From positions 2,294,001-2,358,000 of the forward strand of contig NZ_JNCK01000001.1 in the NCBI RefSeq assembly GCF_000731955.1: a DNA stretch of 64,000 nucleotides, written 5' to 3'. The translations under genes and the position numbers were made by a program. Each line of letters begins with the position of its first letter. Within the stretch, counting starts at the first letter, position 1. The stretch comes from Halomonas zincidurans B6 (GTDB lineage: Bacteria > Pseudomonadota > Gammaproteobacteria > Pseudomonadales > Halomonadaceae). The notes beneath the pieces are model-generated. The model ran no database searches and was not told the origin of the DNA. It was given only the letters and a program-made list of their open reading frames with translations. Shown here one piece after another: positions 44,275 to 52,519 of the stretch.

Positions 44275-44305
44275 ACTCTAAACCCTCTAGTGGCTACAGG
44301 ATCAA
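44275..44305 (-). promoter_or_regulatory. MerR-type (CadR/PbrR-like) metal-inducible promoter
   Basis: On the minus strand, -35 TTGATC (44305-44300) and -10 TAGAGT (44280-44275) are separated by 19 bases, the over-long spacer typical of MerR-activated promoters. The spacer carries the dyad seen on the plus strand as ACCCTCTAG-TGG-CTACAGGAT, close to the Pseudomonas cadA operator (ACCCTATAG-TGG-CTACAGGGT, recalled from the literature). 31 bases to the ATPase start. Confidence 0.82.
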
Positions 44306-44489
44306 GGCGTACCGTCTTGCTGCCATGCGCGCACTGACAAAGCCGCTGCCATCCAAGGAGTCCGACAGCCTGCTGAATGCCTCTACACGCTGAAATTTAA
44401 CTTCCTTTGAGGCCTAATGGGCGAGCCTCGTCGTCATTGACGCGTGACGAACCGTTCGAGCTGACAAGACGTTAACAAAAGGAAGCCCC

Positions 44490-45752
44490 ATGACCATTAT
44501 CATGAGCCTGGTCGGGATGGCGGTACTGATTCTGATCGCGCTGCTGTTTTCCAGCAACCGACGCGCCATCCGGCTGCGTACCGTGGGTGGCGCCTTCGTC
44601 ATCCAGGCCAGTATCGGCGCCTTCGTGCTCTATGTGCCGTTTGGCCAGACAGTGCTCAAGACCATCTCCGACGCCGTCAACCAGGTCGTGCAATACGCCG
44701 ACGACGGCATCAGCTTTCTGTTCGGCAGCCTCGCCGACCCCGGCAGCGGCGTGGGCTTCATCTTCGCCATCAAGGTACTGCCGGTGATCATCTTCTTCTC
44801 GTCGCTGATCGCGGTGCTCTATTACCTGGGCATCATGCAGTGGGTGATCCGCCTTCTCGGCGGCGCGTTGCAGAAGGTGCTGGGCACCTCGCGGACCGAG
44901 TCGATGTCGGCCACCGCCAATATCTTCGTCGGCCAGACCGAGGCGCCGCTGGTGGTGCGTCCGTTCATCGCCAACATGACCCGCTCCGAACTGTTCGCGG
45001 TGATGTGCGGCGGACTGGCCTCGGTGGCCGGCTCGGTGCTCGGCGGCTATGCCGCGCTGGGCATTCCCATGGAGTATCTGGTTGCGGCCTCGTTCATGGC
45101 GGCCCCGGGCGGCCTGCTGTTCGCCAAGCTGATCATGCCCGAGACCGAAAAGCCCAACGACGACACCCAGCAGGTCGAGCAGATCGAGGCCGAGGAGAAG
45201 CCCTCCAACGTGCTCGACGCCGCGGCCGGCGGGGCGTCCTCGGGGCTTTTGCTGGCCGCCAACGTCGGCGCCATGCTGCTCGCCTTCATCGCGCTGATCG
45301 CACTGATCAACGGCCTGCTCGGCGGCATCGGCGGCTGGTTCGGCATGGATAGCCTGAGCCTGGAGATGATTCTCGGCTGGCTGTTCGCGCCGCTGGCCTT
45401 CCTGCTCGGCATTCCCTGGGACGAGGCCATCGTCGCCGGCTCGTTCATCGGCCAGAAACTGGTGGTCAACGAGTTCGTCGCCTTCATCAATCTGGCCCCC
45501 TACATCGAGGGCGAACAGATGGTGGCGTCCACCGGCCAGGTGATGAGCGAGCACACTCAGGCGGTGCTGTCCTTCGCGCTGTGCGGTTTCGCCAACCTGT
45601 CGTCGATCGCCATCCTGCTCGGCGGGCTGGGCAGCATGGCCCCCAACCGCCGCCACGAGATCGCCAGCTTCGGCCTCTTGGCGGTGCTCGCCGGCACGCT
45701 GTCCAACCTGATGTCCGCGGTGATCGCCGGGCTGTTCATCAGCCTGGCCTGA
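44490..45752 (+). CDS. nupC: Concentrative nucleoside transporter (NupC/CNT family)
   Basis: A 420-residue CNT carrier taking up nucleosides with protons or sodium. Blocks: FVLYVPFGQTVLKTISDAVN, FIFAIKVLPVIIFFSSLIAV, the core GTSRTESMSATANIFVGQTE then APLVVRPFI, GGLASVAGSVLGGYAALGIP, and the C-terminal ALCGFANLSSIAILLGGLGS. An acidic loop (about 225-243, PETEKPNDDTQQVEQIEAEE) links the halves. AAGGAAGCCCC precedes ATG; ATG 44502 is in frame. It opens a nucleoside catabolic operon. Confidence 0.93.
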   Translation: MTIIMSLVGMAVLILIALLFSSNRRAIRLRTVGGAFVIQASIGAFVLYVPFGQTVLKTISDAVNQVVQYADDGISFLFGSLADPGSGVGFIFAIKVLPVIIFFSSLIAVLYYLGIMQWVIRLLGGALQKVLGTSRTESMSATANIFVGQTEAPLVVRPFIANMTRSELFAVMCGGLASVAGSVLGGYAALGIPMEYLVAASFMAAPGGLLFAKLIMPETEKPNDDTQQVEQIEAEEKPSNVLDAAAGGASSGLLLAANVGAMLLAFIALIALINGLLGGIGGWFGMDSLSLEMILGWLFAPLAFLLGIPWDEAIVAGSFIGQKLVVNEFVAFINLAPYIEGEQMVASTGQVMSEHTQAVLSFALCGFANLSSIAILLGGLGSMAPNRRHEIASFGLLAVLAGTLSNLMSAVIAGLFISLA

Positions 45753-45839
45753 ATCACCGCCGGGGTCGGCGGATCGAGCGCCCGGCGCGCTCGGTTCGCC
45801 GTCGCTCCTGCAGCGCTCTACTACAACGGTGACCTAACG

Positions 45840-46619
45840 ATGACAGTACGCCAAGACCTCGCCCGCCGGGCCCTGGCCCTGATGGATCTGACCAGCCTCA
45901 ACGACGACGACACCGATGCGCGGATCGTCGCCCTGTGCCGTCAGGCGGCCACGCCCGCCGGCCACCCGGCCGCGGTCTGCATCTACCCGCGGTTCATCGC
46001 CACCGCGCGCCAGGCGCTCGCCGATGCCGGACTGGCCGGCCGGGTGGCGATCGCCACGGTAACCAATTTTCCCCACGGCGCGGCCGATGTCGCCGCCGCC
46101 GAGGCCGAAACCCGCCAGGCGATCGAAGCCGGGGCCGACGAAGTCGACGTGGTGTTTCCCTACCGCGCGCTGATGGCCGGCGACGAAGCGATTGGCCACG
46201 CGCTGGTCGAGGCCTGCAAGGCGGCCTGCGGCGCGCGCTGCCTGAAGGTGATCATCGAAAGCGGCGAGCTCGCCGATACCGCGCTGATAGCCCGGGCAAG
46301 CCGGATCGCCATCGCCGCCGGCGCCGACTTCATCAAGACCTCCACCGGCAAGGTCACGATCAACGCCACCCTCGAGGCCGCCGAGATCATGCTCACCGCG
46401 ATCCGCGACAGCGGTCGCGAGGTCGGCTTCAAGGCCGCCGGCGGGGTGCGCCGCGCCGACGACGCCGCCCAGTATCTCGATCTGGCGGCGCGGCTGATGG
46501 GCGATGCCTGGGTCGCCCCCGCGCATTTTCGTTTCGGTGCCTCGAGCCTGCTCGGCAATCTGCTCGAGATCCTCGACATCGCCCAGCCCGGCGACGAGAC
46601 GACATCGGGAGGCTACTGA
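45840..46619 (+). CDS. deoC: Deoxyribose-phosphate aldolase
   Basis: A 259-residue class I aldolase (E. coli DeoC 259) that splits deoxyribose 5-phosphate into acetaldehyde and glyceraldehyde 3-phosphate. The Schiff-base Lys is Lys166 in GADFIKTSTGKVTINAT; the second catalytic Lys198 is in VGFKAAGGVR; DEVDVVFPYRALMAG and LKVIIESGEL complete the site. 87 bases after nupC; its stop overlaps the deoA ATG (TGATG). Confidence 0.97.
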   Translation: MTVRQDLARRALALMDLTSLNDDDTDARIVALCRQAATPAGHPAAVCIYPRFIATARQALADAGLAGRVAIATVTNFPHGAADVAAAEAETRQAIEAGADEVDVVFPYRALMAGDEAIGHALVEACKAACGARCLKVIIESGELADTALIARASRIAIAAGADFIKTSTGKVTINATLEAAEIMLTAIRDSGREVGFKAAGGVRRADDAAQYLDLAARLMGDAWVAPAHFRFGASSLLGNLLEILDIAQPGDETTSGGY

Positions 46620-47968
46620 TGCTCAATTCGGAGATCATCCGCGCCAAGCGCGACGGCCAGGCCCTCGACGCGTCAGCGATCCGCCAGTTCGTCAGCGGTA
46701 TCGCCGACGGCAGCGTGGGCGACGAGCAGATCGGCGCCTTCGCCATGGCGATATTCCTCAACGACATGAACGATGTCGAGCGCATCGCCCTGAGCGAGGC
46801 GATACGCGACTCGGGCGAGGTGCTCGACTGGCGCGACATGGACCTGCCCGGTCCGGTGATCGACAAGCACTCCACCGGCGGCGTGGGCGACGTGGTGTCG
46901 CTGGTGCTCGGCCCCTGGGTCGCCGCCTGCGGCGGCCACGTGCCGATGGTATCCGGGCGCGGGCTGGGCCACACCGGCGGCACGCTGGACAAGCTCGAGT
47001 CGATCCCCGGTTACGATATCGCCCCCTCCAGCGCGCGGTTTCGGCAGCTGGTCAAGGACGCGGGCGTGGCGATCATCGGCCAGACCGGCGATCTGGCCAC
47101 CGCCGACAAGCGCTTCTATGCGGTGCGCGACGTCACCGCGACGGTCGAATCGATCCCGCTGATCGTCGCCTCGATCCTCGGCAAGAAGCTCGCCTGCGGG
47201 CTCGATGCGCTGGTGATGGACGTCAAGACCGGCGGCGGTGCCTTCATGCCCACGCACTCCGCCTCTAAAGAACTCGCGGTGGCGATCGCCACCATCGCCA
47301 CCGGCGCCGGCACCCCGACCCGCGCGCTGATCACCGACATGGATCAGGTGCTGGCGGGCAGCGCCGGCAACGCCGTCGAGGTCGCCGAGGCGCTCGCCGT
47401 GCTGCGCGGCGAGCGCCACGACAGCCGCTTGTACCGGGTGACCCGTGCACTGGCCGTCGAGATGCTCAAGGCCGGCGGACTGGCCGACGACGACGCCGAG
47501 GCGGTCACGCGACTCGATACGGCGCTCGCCTCGAGGGCCGCCGCCGAGCGCTTCGCGCGGATGGTCGCGGGGCTCGGCGGCCCGGCGGACATCGTCGAGC
47601 GCAGCGACCGTTACCTGCCCAAGGCGCCGGTGGTGCGTCCGGTCTACGCGGGCGAAAGCGGCCATCTCGCCGCCATGGACACCCGCGCGCTGGGCATGGC
47701 GGTGGTCGAACTGGGCGGCGGACGCCGCCAGGCCGGCGCGGCAATCGATCACGCGGTGGGGCTCAGCGAGATCGTCGCGCTCGGCGAACGTGTCGACGGC
47801 GAGCGGCCGCTGGCCGTCGTCCACGCGCGCAGCGAGGCCGACGCCGAGCGCGCCGCGGCCAGCCTGCGTGCGGCCATGCAGCTCGGCGAGGCACCCCCGC
47901 CGCGCCTGCTGATCCATGCCATCGTCGGCCCCGACGGTCGTGTAACCGAACCCGGAGGATACTCATGA
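46619..47968 (+). CDS. deoA: Thymidine phosphorylase
   Basis: A 449-residue enzyme (E. coli 440) that phosphorolyses thymidine and deoxyuridine to the free base and deoxyribose 1-phosphate. Signature MVSGRGLGHTGGTLDKLESI; phosphate site DKHSTGGVGDVVSLV; substrate region KKLACGLDALVMDVKTGGGA; DVTATVESIPLI. The ATG overlaps the deoC stop by one base, GGGAGG upstream. Its stop overlaps the ATG of the deoB remnant as ATGA. Confidence 0.97.
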   Translation: MLNSEIIRAKRDGQALDASAIRQFVSGIADGSVGDEQIGAFAMAIFLNDMNDVERIALSEAIRDSGEVLDWRDMDLPGPVIDKHSTGGVGDVVSLVLGPWVAACGGHVPMVSGRGLGHTGGTLDKLESIPGYDIAPSSARFRQLVKDAGVAIIGQTGDLATADKRFYAVRDVTATVESIPLIVASILGKKLACGLDALVMDVKTGGGAFMPTHSASKELAVAIATIATGAGTPTRALITDMDQVLAGSAGNAVEVAEALAVLRGERHDSRLYRVTRALAVEMLKAGGLADDDAEAVTRLDTALASRAAAERFARMVAGLGGPADIVERSDRYLPKAPVVRPVYAGESGHLAAMDTRALGMAVVELGGGRRQAGAAIDHAVGLSEIVALGERVDGERPLAVVHARSEADAERAAASLRAAMQLGEAPPPRLLIHAIVGPDGRVTEPGGYS

Positions 47969-48069
47969 AACGCGCCCTCGTGCTGGTACTCGATTTCTTC
48001 GGCATCGGCAACGCGCCGGATGCCGCGGCGTTTGGCGCCAAGCCCACCGTTGCGTCACGAACCGTCTGA
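47965..48069 (+). pseudogene. deoB: Phosphopentomutase remnant (deoB, 5' end only)
   Basis: A 34-codon frame starting MKRALVLVLDFFGIGNAPDA, then AAFG: this matches the first ~24 residues of DeoB (E. coli [20 protein letters not shown], then ERFG, recalled). After FG the frame reads AKPTVASRTV and stops; the other ~380 residues, including the metal and phosphoserine sites, are gone. The strong GGAGG and ATGA overlap with deoA remain. A deletion of about 1.1 kb inside a deoCABD order is the simplest reading. The leftover may still be translated and couple deoA to deoD, 9 bases on. Confidence 0.85.
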
Positions 48070-48078
48070 GGAAGCCCC

Positions 48079-48807
48079 ATGCCCACCCCCCATATCGACG
48101 CCCAGCCGGATGACTTCGCCGATACCGTGCTGATGCCCGGCGACCCGCTGCGCGCCCAGTTCATCGCCGAGACGTTTCTCGAAGAGGTCGAGTGCGTCAA
48201 CCGCGTGCGCAACATGCTCGGCTTCACCGGCACCTACGGGGGCCGCCGGCTATCCGTCATGGGCAGCGGCATGGGGATCCCGTCGCTGTCCATCTACGCC
48301 AAGGAGCTGATCACCGAATACGGCGTCAAGCGCCTGGTACGGGTCGGCTCCTGCGGCGCGGTGCGCGATGACGTGGCGGTCAACGACATCGTCGTCGGCA
48401 TGGGCGCATGCACCGATTCGGGCGTCAACCGCGCACGTTTCAATGGCCACGACTTCGCCGCCATCGCCGACTTCGAGCTGACCCGGCATGCCGCCGACGC
48501 CGCCCGGGAGCGTGGCACCAAGGTCTTGGTCGGCAATCTGTTCTCGGCGGATCTGTTCTACACGCCGGACGTCGAGTTCTTCCAGACCCTGAAGCGCCTC
48601 GGCATTCTCGGCGTCGAGATGGAAGCCGCCGGCCTGTACGGCGTCGCCGCGGAATTCGGCGCCCGCGCGCTGACCGTGTGCACGGTCTCCGACCATATCC
48701 TCGAGGGCGACGCGCTCGACGCCCAGGCGCGCCAGACCGGCTTTGCCGAGATGATGGCGATCACCCTGGAAGGGTTGCTCAGAGATGACCAGGAGACCCG
48801 GCCATGA
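48079..48807 (+). CDS. deoD: Purine-nucleoside phosphorylase, DeoD type
   Basis: A 242-residue hexameric PNP (E. coli DeoD 239) that phosphorolyses purine (deoxy)nucleosides. MPTPHIDAQPDDFADTVLMP then GDPLRA holds the phosphate-binding Gly/Arg; GTYGGRRLSVMGSGMGIPS, RVGSCGAV, GVEMEAAGLYGVA (base/ribose Glu) and TVSDHI (catalytic Asp) are all present. GAGGAAGCCCC upstream. The stop overlaps cdd as ATGA. Confidence 0.97.
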   Translation: MPTPHIDAQPDDFADTVLMPGDPLRAQFIAETFLEEVECVNRVRNMLGFTGTYGGRRLSVMGSGMGIPSLSIYAKELITEYGVKRLVRVGSCGAVRDDVAVNDIVVGMGACTDSGVNRARFNGHDFAAIADFELTRHAADAARERGTKVLVGNLFSADLFYTPDVEFFQTLKRLGILGVEMEAAGLYGVAAEFGARALTVCTVSDHILEGDALDAQARQTGFAEMMAITLEGLLRDDQETRP

Positions 48808-49226
48808 GCACCATCGACCCGAGCGTCGTCGAGCGCCTGCTGGCGGTGCGCGACCAGGCCTACACGCCCTATTCCGAGCATCCGGTGGGCGCGTTGATCG
48901 AGACCGCCGCCGGCCGGCGCTACGCCGGCTGCAACGTCGAGATCGCCAACTACAAGGGGCTGTGCGCCGAGGCCGGGGCGATCGCCGCGATGGTCGCCAA
49001 CGGCGAACGGCGCATCGACACGCTCTACGTGATCGGCCCCGCCGAACATCTGTGCACGCCCTGCGGCGACTGCCGGCAACGGATGCGCGAATTCGCCTCG
49101 CCGGCGACGCGCATCCACGTCCTCGATGGCCGCGGGCAGTGGCTGAAGAGCTACACCATGGATGCCCTGCTGCCCGACTCGTTCGGCCCCGAGAACATCG
49201 GCAAGCCCTCGCCAATGCACGACTGA
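48804..49226 (+). CDS. cdd: Cytidine deaminase
   Basis: A 140-residue zinc deaminase converting (deoxy)cytidine to (deoxy)uridine. Zinc/catalytic motifs GLCAEAGAIAAM (C-A-E) and CTPCGDCRQRMREF (P-C-x-x-C); YTPYSEHPVGALIE and GCNVEIANYKGL are the N-terminal blocks. Length is that of the small tetrameric class rather than E. coli Cdd. It feeds uridine/deoxyuridine to the deo pathway. Last gene of the operon; no terminator is obvious in the next 137 bases. Confidence 0.95.
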   Translation: MSTIDPSVVERLLAVRDQAYTPYSEHPVGALIETAAGRRYAGCNVEIANYKGLCAEAGAIAAMVANGERRIDTLYVIGPAEHLCTPCGDCRQRMREFASPATRIHVLDGRGQWLKSYTMDALLPDSFGPENIGKPSPMHD

Positions 49227-49363
49227 ACGAGCCCCGCCCCGCTCAAGCGGCGCTGCGTGAGACCATCGGCGCAGTGCCGCCCCGCCCATCCAACGCAGCA
49301 CTTGGGTATACTCGGCCTTCCGTGATTCGCTCGCCTCAATCTGCAATCCGCCCGGAGTCGTCG

Positions 49364-50284
49364 ATGGTCTCAGCGCGTTTCTCGCCGTTCGAGCTGCTGC
49401 TGCTCAAGAGCCGCAACCAGACGGACACTGCCGCTCTGCTGTTGCTGGCCTGGGTGATGGTCAGCAAGGGCAACGTGCTGCCCGAGGACAAGCACTACCT
49501 GGAGACCCTCGCCGACGGCTTTCGCCACGGCCACGCCCTGGACCCGCTGGTCGAGATCGCCGCCGGCCAGGACATGAGCGCCATCCAGCTGGCCGCCGAA
49601 GTGCTGCAGAAGGACCGGTGGAACGAGCGGTCGTTCCCGTTCCTGCGTCAGGCCATCGGCCTGGCCACCAGCAACGCTCGGCTGGCCGCCAGCAACAACC
49701 ATATCCTGCGCTTTCTCGCCGATCTGCTGGGCGTCGCCCCGGCGGCCTTCAACCAGCTTTTCCAGGAGGTCGCCGGACGCCCCCTGGAAAGCCCCGAAGA
49801 CCCGAGCCGCGCCGATTACTGGCAGGCCCGCGAGCACGCCCGTCAGCAACAATCCCAGCGCGAACAGGCCCGCGAGCGAGAACGTGAGCGAAAGCACGAA
49901 CAAGAACAGCAATCGCGGCAACGCCAGCGCGACGAGCAGGACGAAAGTCGCCACAGGGATCGTGAAGCGCATCAGCGTAGAGCGCGCGAAGAGCATGCCT
50001 ATCAGCATCATTCGCACCGCCAGGGCGCCGATGACCGGGACAAGCGCCATCGTGACGCTCGGCCGCCACCGGGCGATCGCTCGCTGCGCGCGCTGCATGT
50101 GCTGGGTCTCGACGCCCAGGCCACCCGCGGCGACATCAAGAAGGCCTATCGGCGGCTCGCCCAGACCCACCACCCCGATCGCTTCTACAGCCACGGCGAG
50201 CGGCGCATGGCAACCGCCTCGCAGCGCTTCCAGCGGATCAAGAACGCCTACGAGTATTTGATGCAAGATGCGCGATTTGTATAA
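49364..50284 (+). CDS. TerB-like/J-domain co-chaperone (DjlA-type, soluble)
   Basis: A 306-residue protein. Residues about 10-130 are helical and TerB-like (TDTAALLLLAWVMVSKGNVL, FPFLRQAIGLATSNARLAAS). Residues about 150-235 are an extreme charged linker of Arg/Glu/Gln/His. The C-terminal J domain (about 240-306) has LHVLGLDAQATRGDIKKAYR and HPD at 270-272, so it should stimulate a DnaK-type Hsp70. E. coli DjlA has a TM and a similar TerB-linker-J order; here no TM is seen. GGAG precedes ATG 49364. It overlaps the next gene by 17 bases. Confidence 0.85.
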   Translation: MVSARFSPFELLLLKSRNQTDTAALLLLAWVMVSKGNVLPEDKHYLETLADGFRHGHALDPLVEIAAGQDMSAIQLAAEVLQKDRWNERSFPFLRQAIGLATSNARLAASNNHILRFLADLLGVAPAAFNQLFQEVAGRPLESPEDPSRADYWQAREHARQQQSQREQARERERERKHEQEQQSRQRQRDEQDESRHRDREAHQRRAREEHAYQHHSHRQGADDRDKRHRDARPPPGDRSLRALHVLGLDAQATRGDIKKAYRRLAQTHHPDRFYSHGERRMATASQRFQRIKNAYEYLMQDARFV

Positions 50285-50690
50285 ACGCCTGGAAATCGAA
50301 CCGAGCGCCGACGACGCCTCGATCGGCGCGGCCATCGAGGCCTGCGACAACAGCGCCCTGAAGGCCGACGCCGCCGCGGTACTGCGCGTCGGCGCCCGAC
50401 GCGAAGCCTATGACGGCCTGCACGGCATGCTCAGCGAACTGGGCCGGCTGCGTGCGCGGCTGGGGCTGACCCACGGCGCGTACTGGCGGGGCGACGTGGC
50501 CAACGACTTCTCGCTGGCCCCCGATCTCGCCCAGTCGCGCCACGACGAACTAATCGCCAAGCTCGACGCTGCGATGGCCGCGCAGGCGACGCTGAGGCAC
50601 CAGCGGCGGCGGATGCCGTGGTTGCTGGCTGGGGTCACGGCACTCGGAGGCGCGGCCTTTGCCCTGGGCTGGATCAGCGGCGGCCTCTAG
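50268..50690 (+). CDS. Small membrane protein with degenerate J-like N-terminus
   Basis: A 140-residue protein of unknown function. The N-terminus MRDLYKRLEIEPSADDASIG then AAIEAC resembles helix I-II of a J domain, and REAYDGLHGMLSELGRL resembles its end, but HPD is absent. Residues 116-138 (PWLLAGVTALGGAAFALGWI) form one C-terminal TM anchor. It starts inside the 3' end of the TerB/J-domain gene in another frame, so the two are coupled and probably work together, for instance one anchoring or modulating the other. This pairing is inferred. Confidence 0.65.
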   Translation: MRDLYKRLEIEPSADDASIGAAIEACDNSALKADAAAVLRVGARREAYDGLHGMLSELGRLRARLGLTHGAYWRGDVANDFSLAPDLAQSRHDELIAKLDAAMAAQATLRHQRRRMPWLLAGVTALGGAAFALGWISGGL

Positions 50691-50947
50691 GCGAAGCGGG
50701 CAGCCAACCCGCCCAGCGAACCGCCCCCACACTGTCGCTTCAGCGTTTTACTCTCCTGCCTTCCTTTGTCGTCCCGCTGTTACCGGGTGACCCGGCCACG
50801 CGGTTTCTGCAACGCTCCCGCCGGCCATGCGCTACACGCATGGCCTCATTCCCAGGTTGCGTTGGGAATCCCTCCAGCAGCAGCGGTAGAGTGGCTCGCC
50901 ATGCTGACGGCAGATGCGCCGTACAATAACGACAACGGAGATGAGTG
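50691..50947. other. Intergenic region with two hairpins before the BCCT gene
   Basis: Contains GGCCATGCG-CTACA-CGCATGGCC (50823-50845, perfect 9-bp stem) and ATTCCCA...TGGGAAT (50848-50869). The first follows the J-like gene and may terminate it. TACAAT at 50922-50927 is a candidate -10 for the BCCT gene, but I find no clear -35. GGAGATGAG precedes the BCCT ATG. Confidence 0.5.
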
Positions 50948-52519
50948 ATGCAGACTTCCCTACGGCCACTGGTATTCTGGCCGACTTTTCTCGTGCTATT
51001 GGCGGCAGTGATCGCCAGTTACATCGATCTGGAGGCGTTCCTGGCGACCGCCAGCGCGCTAAACGATGCGGTGCTGACCAACTTTTCCTGGCTCTTCAGC
51101 CTGGGTAGCCTTTACCTGCTGATCATGGCGGTGATCGTCTACTTCTCTCCGCTTGGCCGTATCCGTATCGGCGGCCGGGACGCCACGCCGCTGCTTTCCC
51201 GCCTGCGCTGGTTCTCGATCACGCTGTGTACCACCCTGGCCGTCGGCGTACTGTTCTGGACCACCGCCGAGCCGCTCTACCATTACATGGGGCCACCCGT
51301 TTCAAGCGGCCTGGAGGCCGGTTCGAGCGACGCCATGCTGTTCGCCATGTCGACCATGTTCCTGCACTGGTCGTTCACGCCTTATGCGATCTACGCCGTG
51401 CCGGCGCTGATCTTCGCCCTGGCCTTCTACAACCTGCGTCTGCGCTTCTCGATCTCGAGCATGCTGGAGCCGATCCTCGGCCCCAGGGTGAAGCGCTTCG
51501 GCGGGCTGATCGATGCGGTCGCGCTCTATGCGCTGGTGGCCGGCATGGCGTCTTCGCTGGGCACCGGCGCACTGACCCTGGCCGGCGGCGCGGGCCAGTA
51601 TCTCGGCGGCGAGACCAGCCCACTGCGGCTCGGCGTGATCATCGCCATCATCGTGGTGACCTTCGTCGTTTCCGCGGCCAGCGGTCTGCAGAAGGGGATC
51701 GCCCGGCTGTCGTCGCTGAACGCCATTCTGCTGCTGATTCTCGGCATATTCATGTTCATCGTCGGCCCGACGGTGTTCTGTCTGGCGCTGGGCGTCGAGT
51801 CGTTCGGCGTCTATCTCGACAATTTCTTCACCAAGAGCCTGTTCACCGGCGCCGCGGGCAACGACCAGTGGCCGCAGTGGTGGTCGATCTTCTACTGGGC
51901 GGTGTGGTTCGCCTGGGCACCGGTGGCGGCGCTGTTCCTGGGCAAGATCTCGCGGGGCTATACCGTGCGCGAGTTCCTGCGCGTCAACCTGCTCTACCCG
52001 GCGCTGTTCGCCAGCGTGTGGATCCTGATCTTCTCGGGCACCGCGCTCTACTTCCAGTCGCATCTCGACACGGGTGGCGCCGATCTGTATGCCGTGCTCA
52101 ACGATCGCGGCGTCGAGAACGTGCTCTACGAGCTGTTCCGCCAGTTGCCGTTCTCGCAGGTGTGGATTCCGCTGCTGCTGTTCATCGCCTACATCTCCTA
52201 CGTCACCGCGGCGGATTCGCAGACCGACGCCATCGGCAATCTCTGCACCCGCGGCCTGACCGCCGACTCCGACCTCAATGCCGGCGTGCCGATGAAGGTG
52301 ATCTGGGGCGTGATCGTCGGCGTGGTCTCCTGGGTCATGGTCAGCTTCGTGGGAATCGACGGCATCAAGATGCTCTCCAACCTGGGCGGGTTGCCCGCCA
52401 TGCTGATCGTGCTGCTGGCCAGCGGTTCGCTGTGGGTCTGGCTCAAGCATCCAGGGCGGCTCGACACGGTGCCGACACGCAAGACCCCCTCACCCACCAC
52501 CGCCAAGGACGAGGCATGA
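50948..52519 (+). CDS. BCCT-family transporter
   Basis: A 523-residue betaine/choline/carnitine-type carrier with 12 TM helices. The family signature in TM8 is WWSIFYWAVWFAWAPVAALF followed by LGKISRGYTVREF; TM3 has FWTTAEPLYHYMGPP. The glycine-rich TM3 stretch of sodium-coupled betaine carriers is not seen (TLAVGVLFWTTAE instead), so ion coupling or substrate may differ. N- and C-terminal tails are short, arguing against an osmosensing BetP-type role and for nutrient uptake. ATG 50948 follows GGAGATGAGTG. It overlaps the hydrolase gene as ATGA. Confidence 0.9.
   Translation: MQTSLRPLVFWPTFLVLLAAVIASYIDLEAFLATASALNDAVLTNFSWLFSLGSLYLLIMAVIVYFSPLGRIRIGGRDATPLLSRLRWFSITLCTTLAVGVLFWTTAEPLYHYMGPPVSSGLEAGSSDAMLFAMSTMFLHWSFTPYAIYAVPALIFALAFYNLRLRFSISSMLEPILGPRVKRFGGLIDAVALYALVAGMASSLGTGALTLAGGAGQYLGGETSPLRLGVIIAIIVVTFVVSAASGLQKGIARLSSLNAILLLILGIFMFIVGPTVFCLALGVESFGVYLDNFFTKSLFTGAAGNDQWPQWWSIFYWAVWFAWAPVAALFLGKISRGYTVREFLRVNLLYPALFASVWILIFSGTALYFQSHLDTGGADLYAVLNDRGVENVLYELFRQLPFSQVWIPLLLFIAYISYVTAADSQTDAIGNLCTRGLTADSDLNAGVPMKVIWGVIVGVVSWVMVSFVGIDGIKMLSNLGGLPAMLIVLLASGSLWVWLKHPGRLDTVPTRKTPSPTTAKDEA

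Noticed and set aside
44323..44393. A 22-codon plus-strand frame near the MerR-type promoter that might be a regulator remnant
   Set aside because: No similarity to a MerR HTH and no ribosome-binding site; too short to support.
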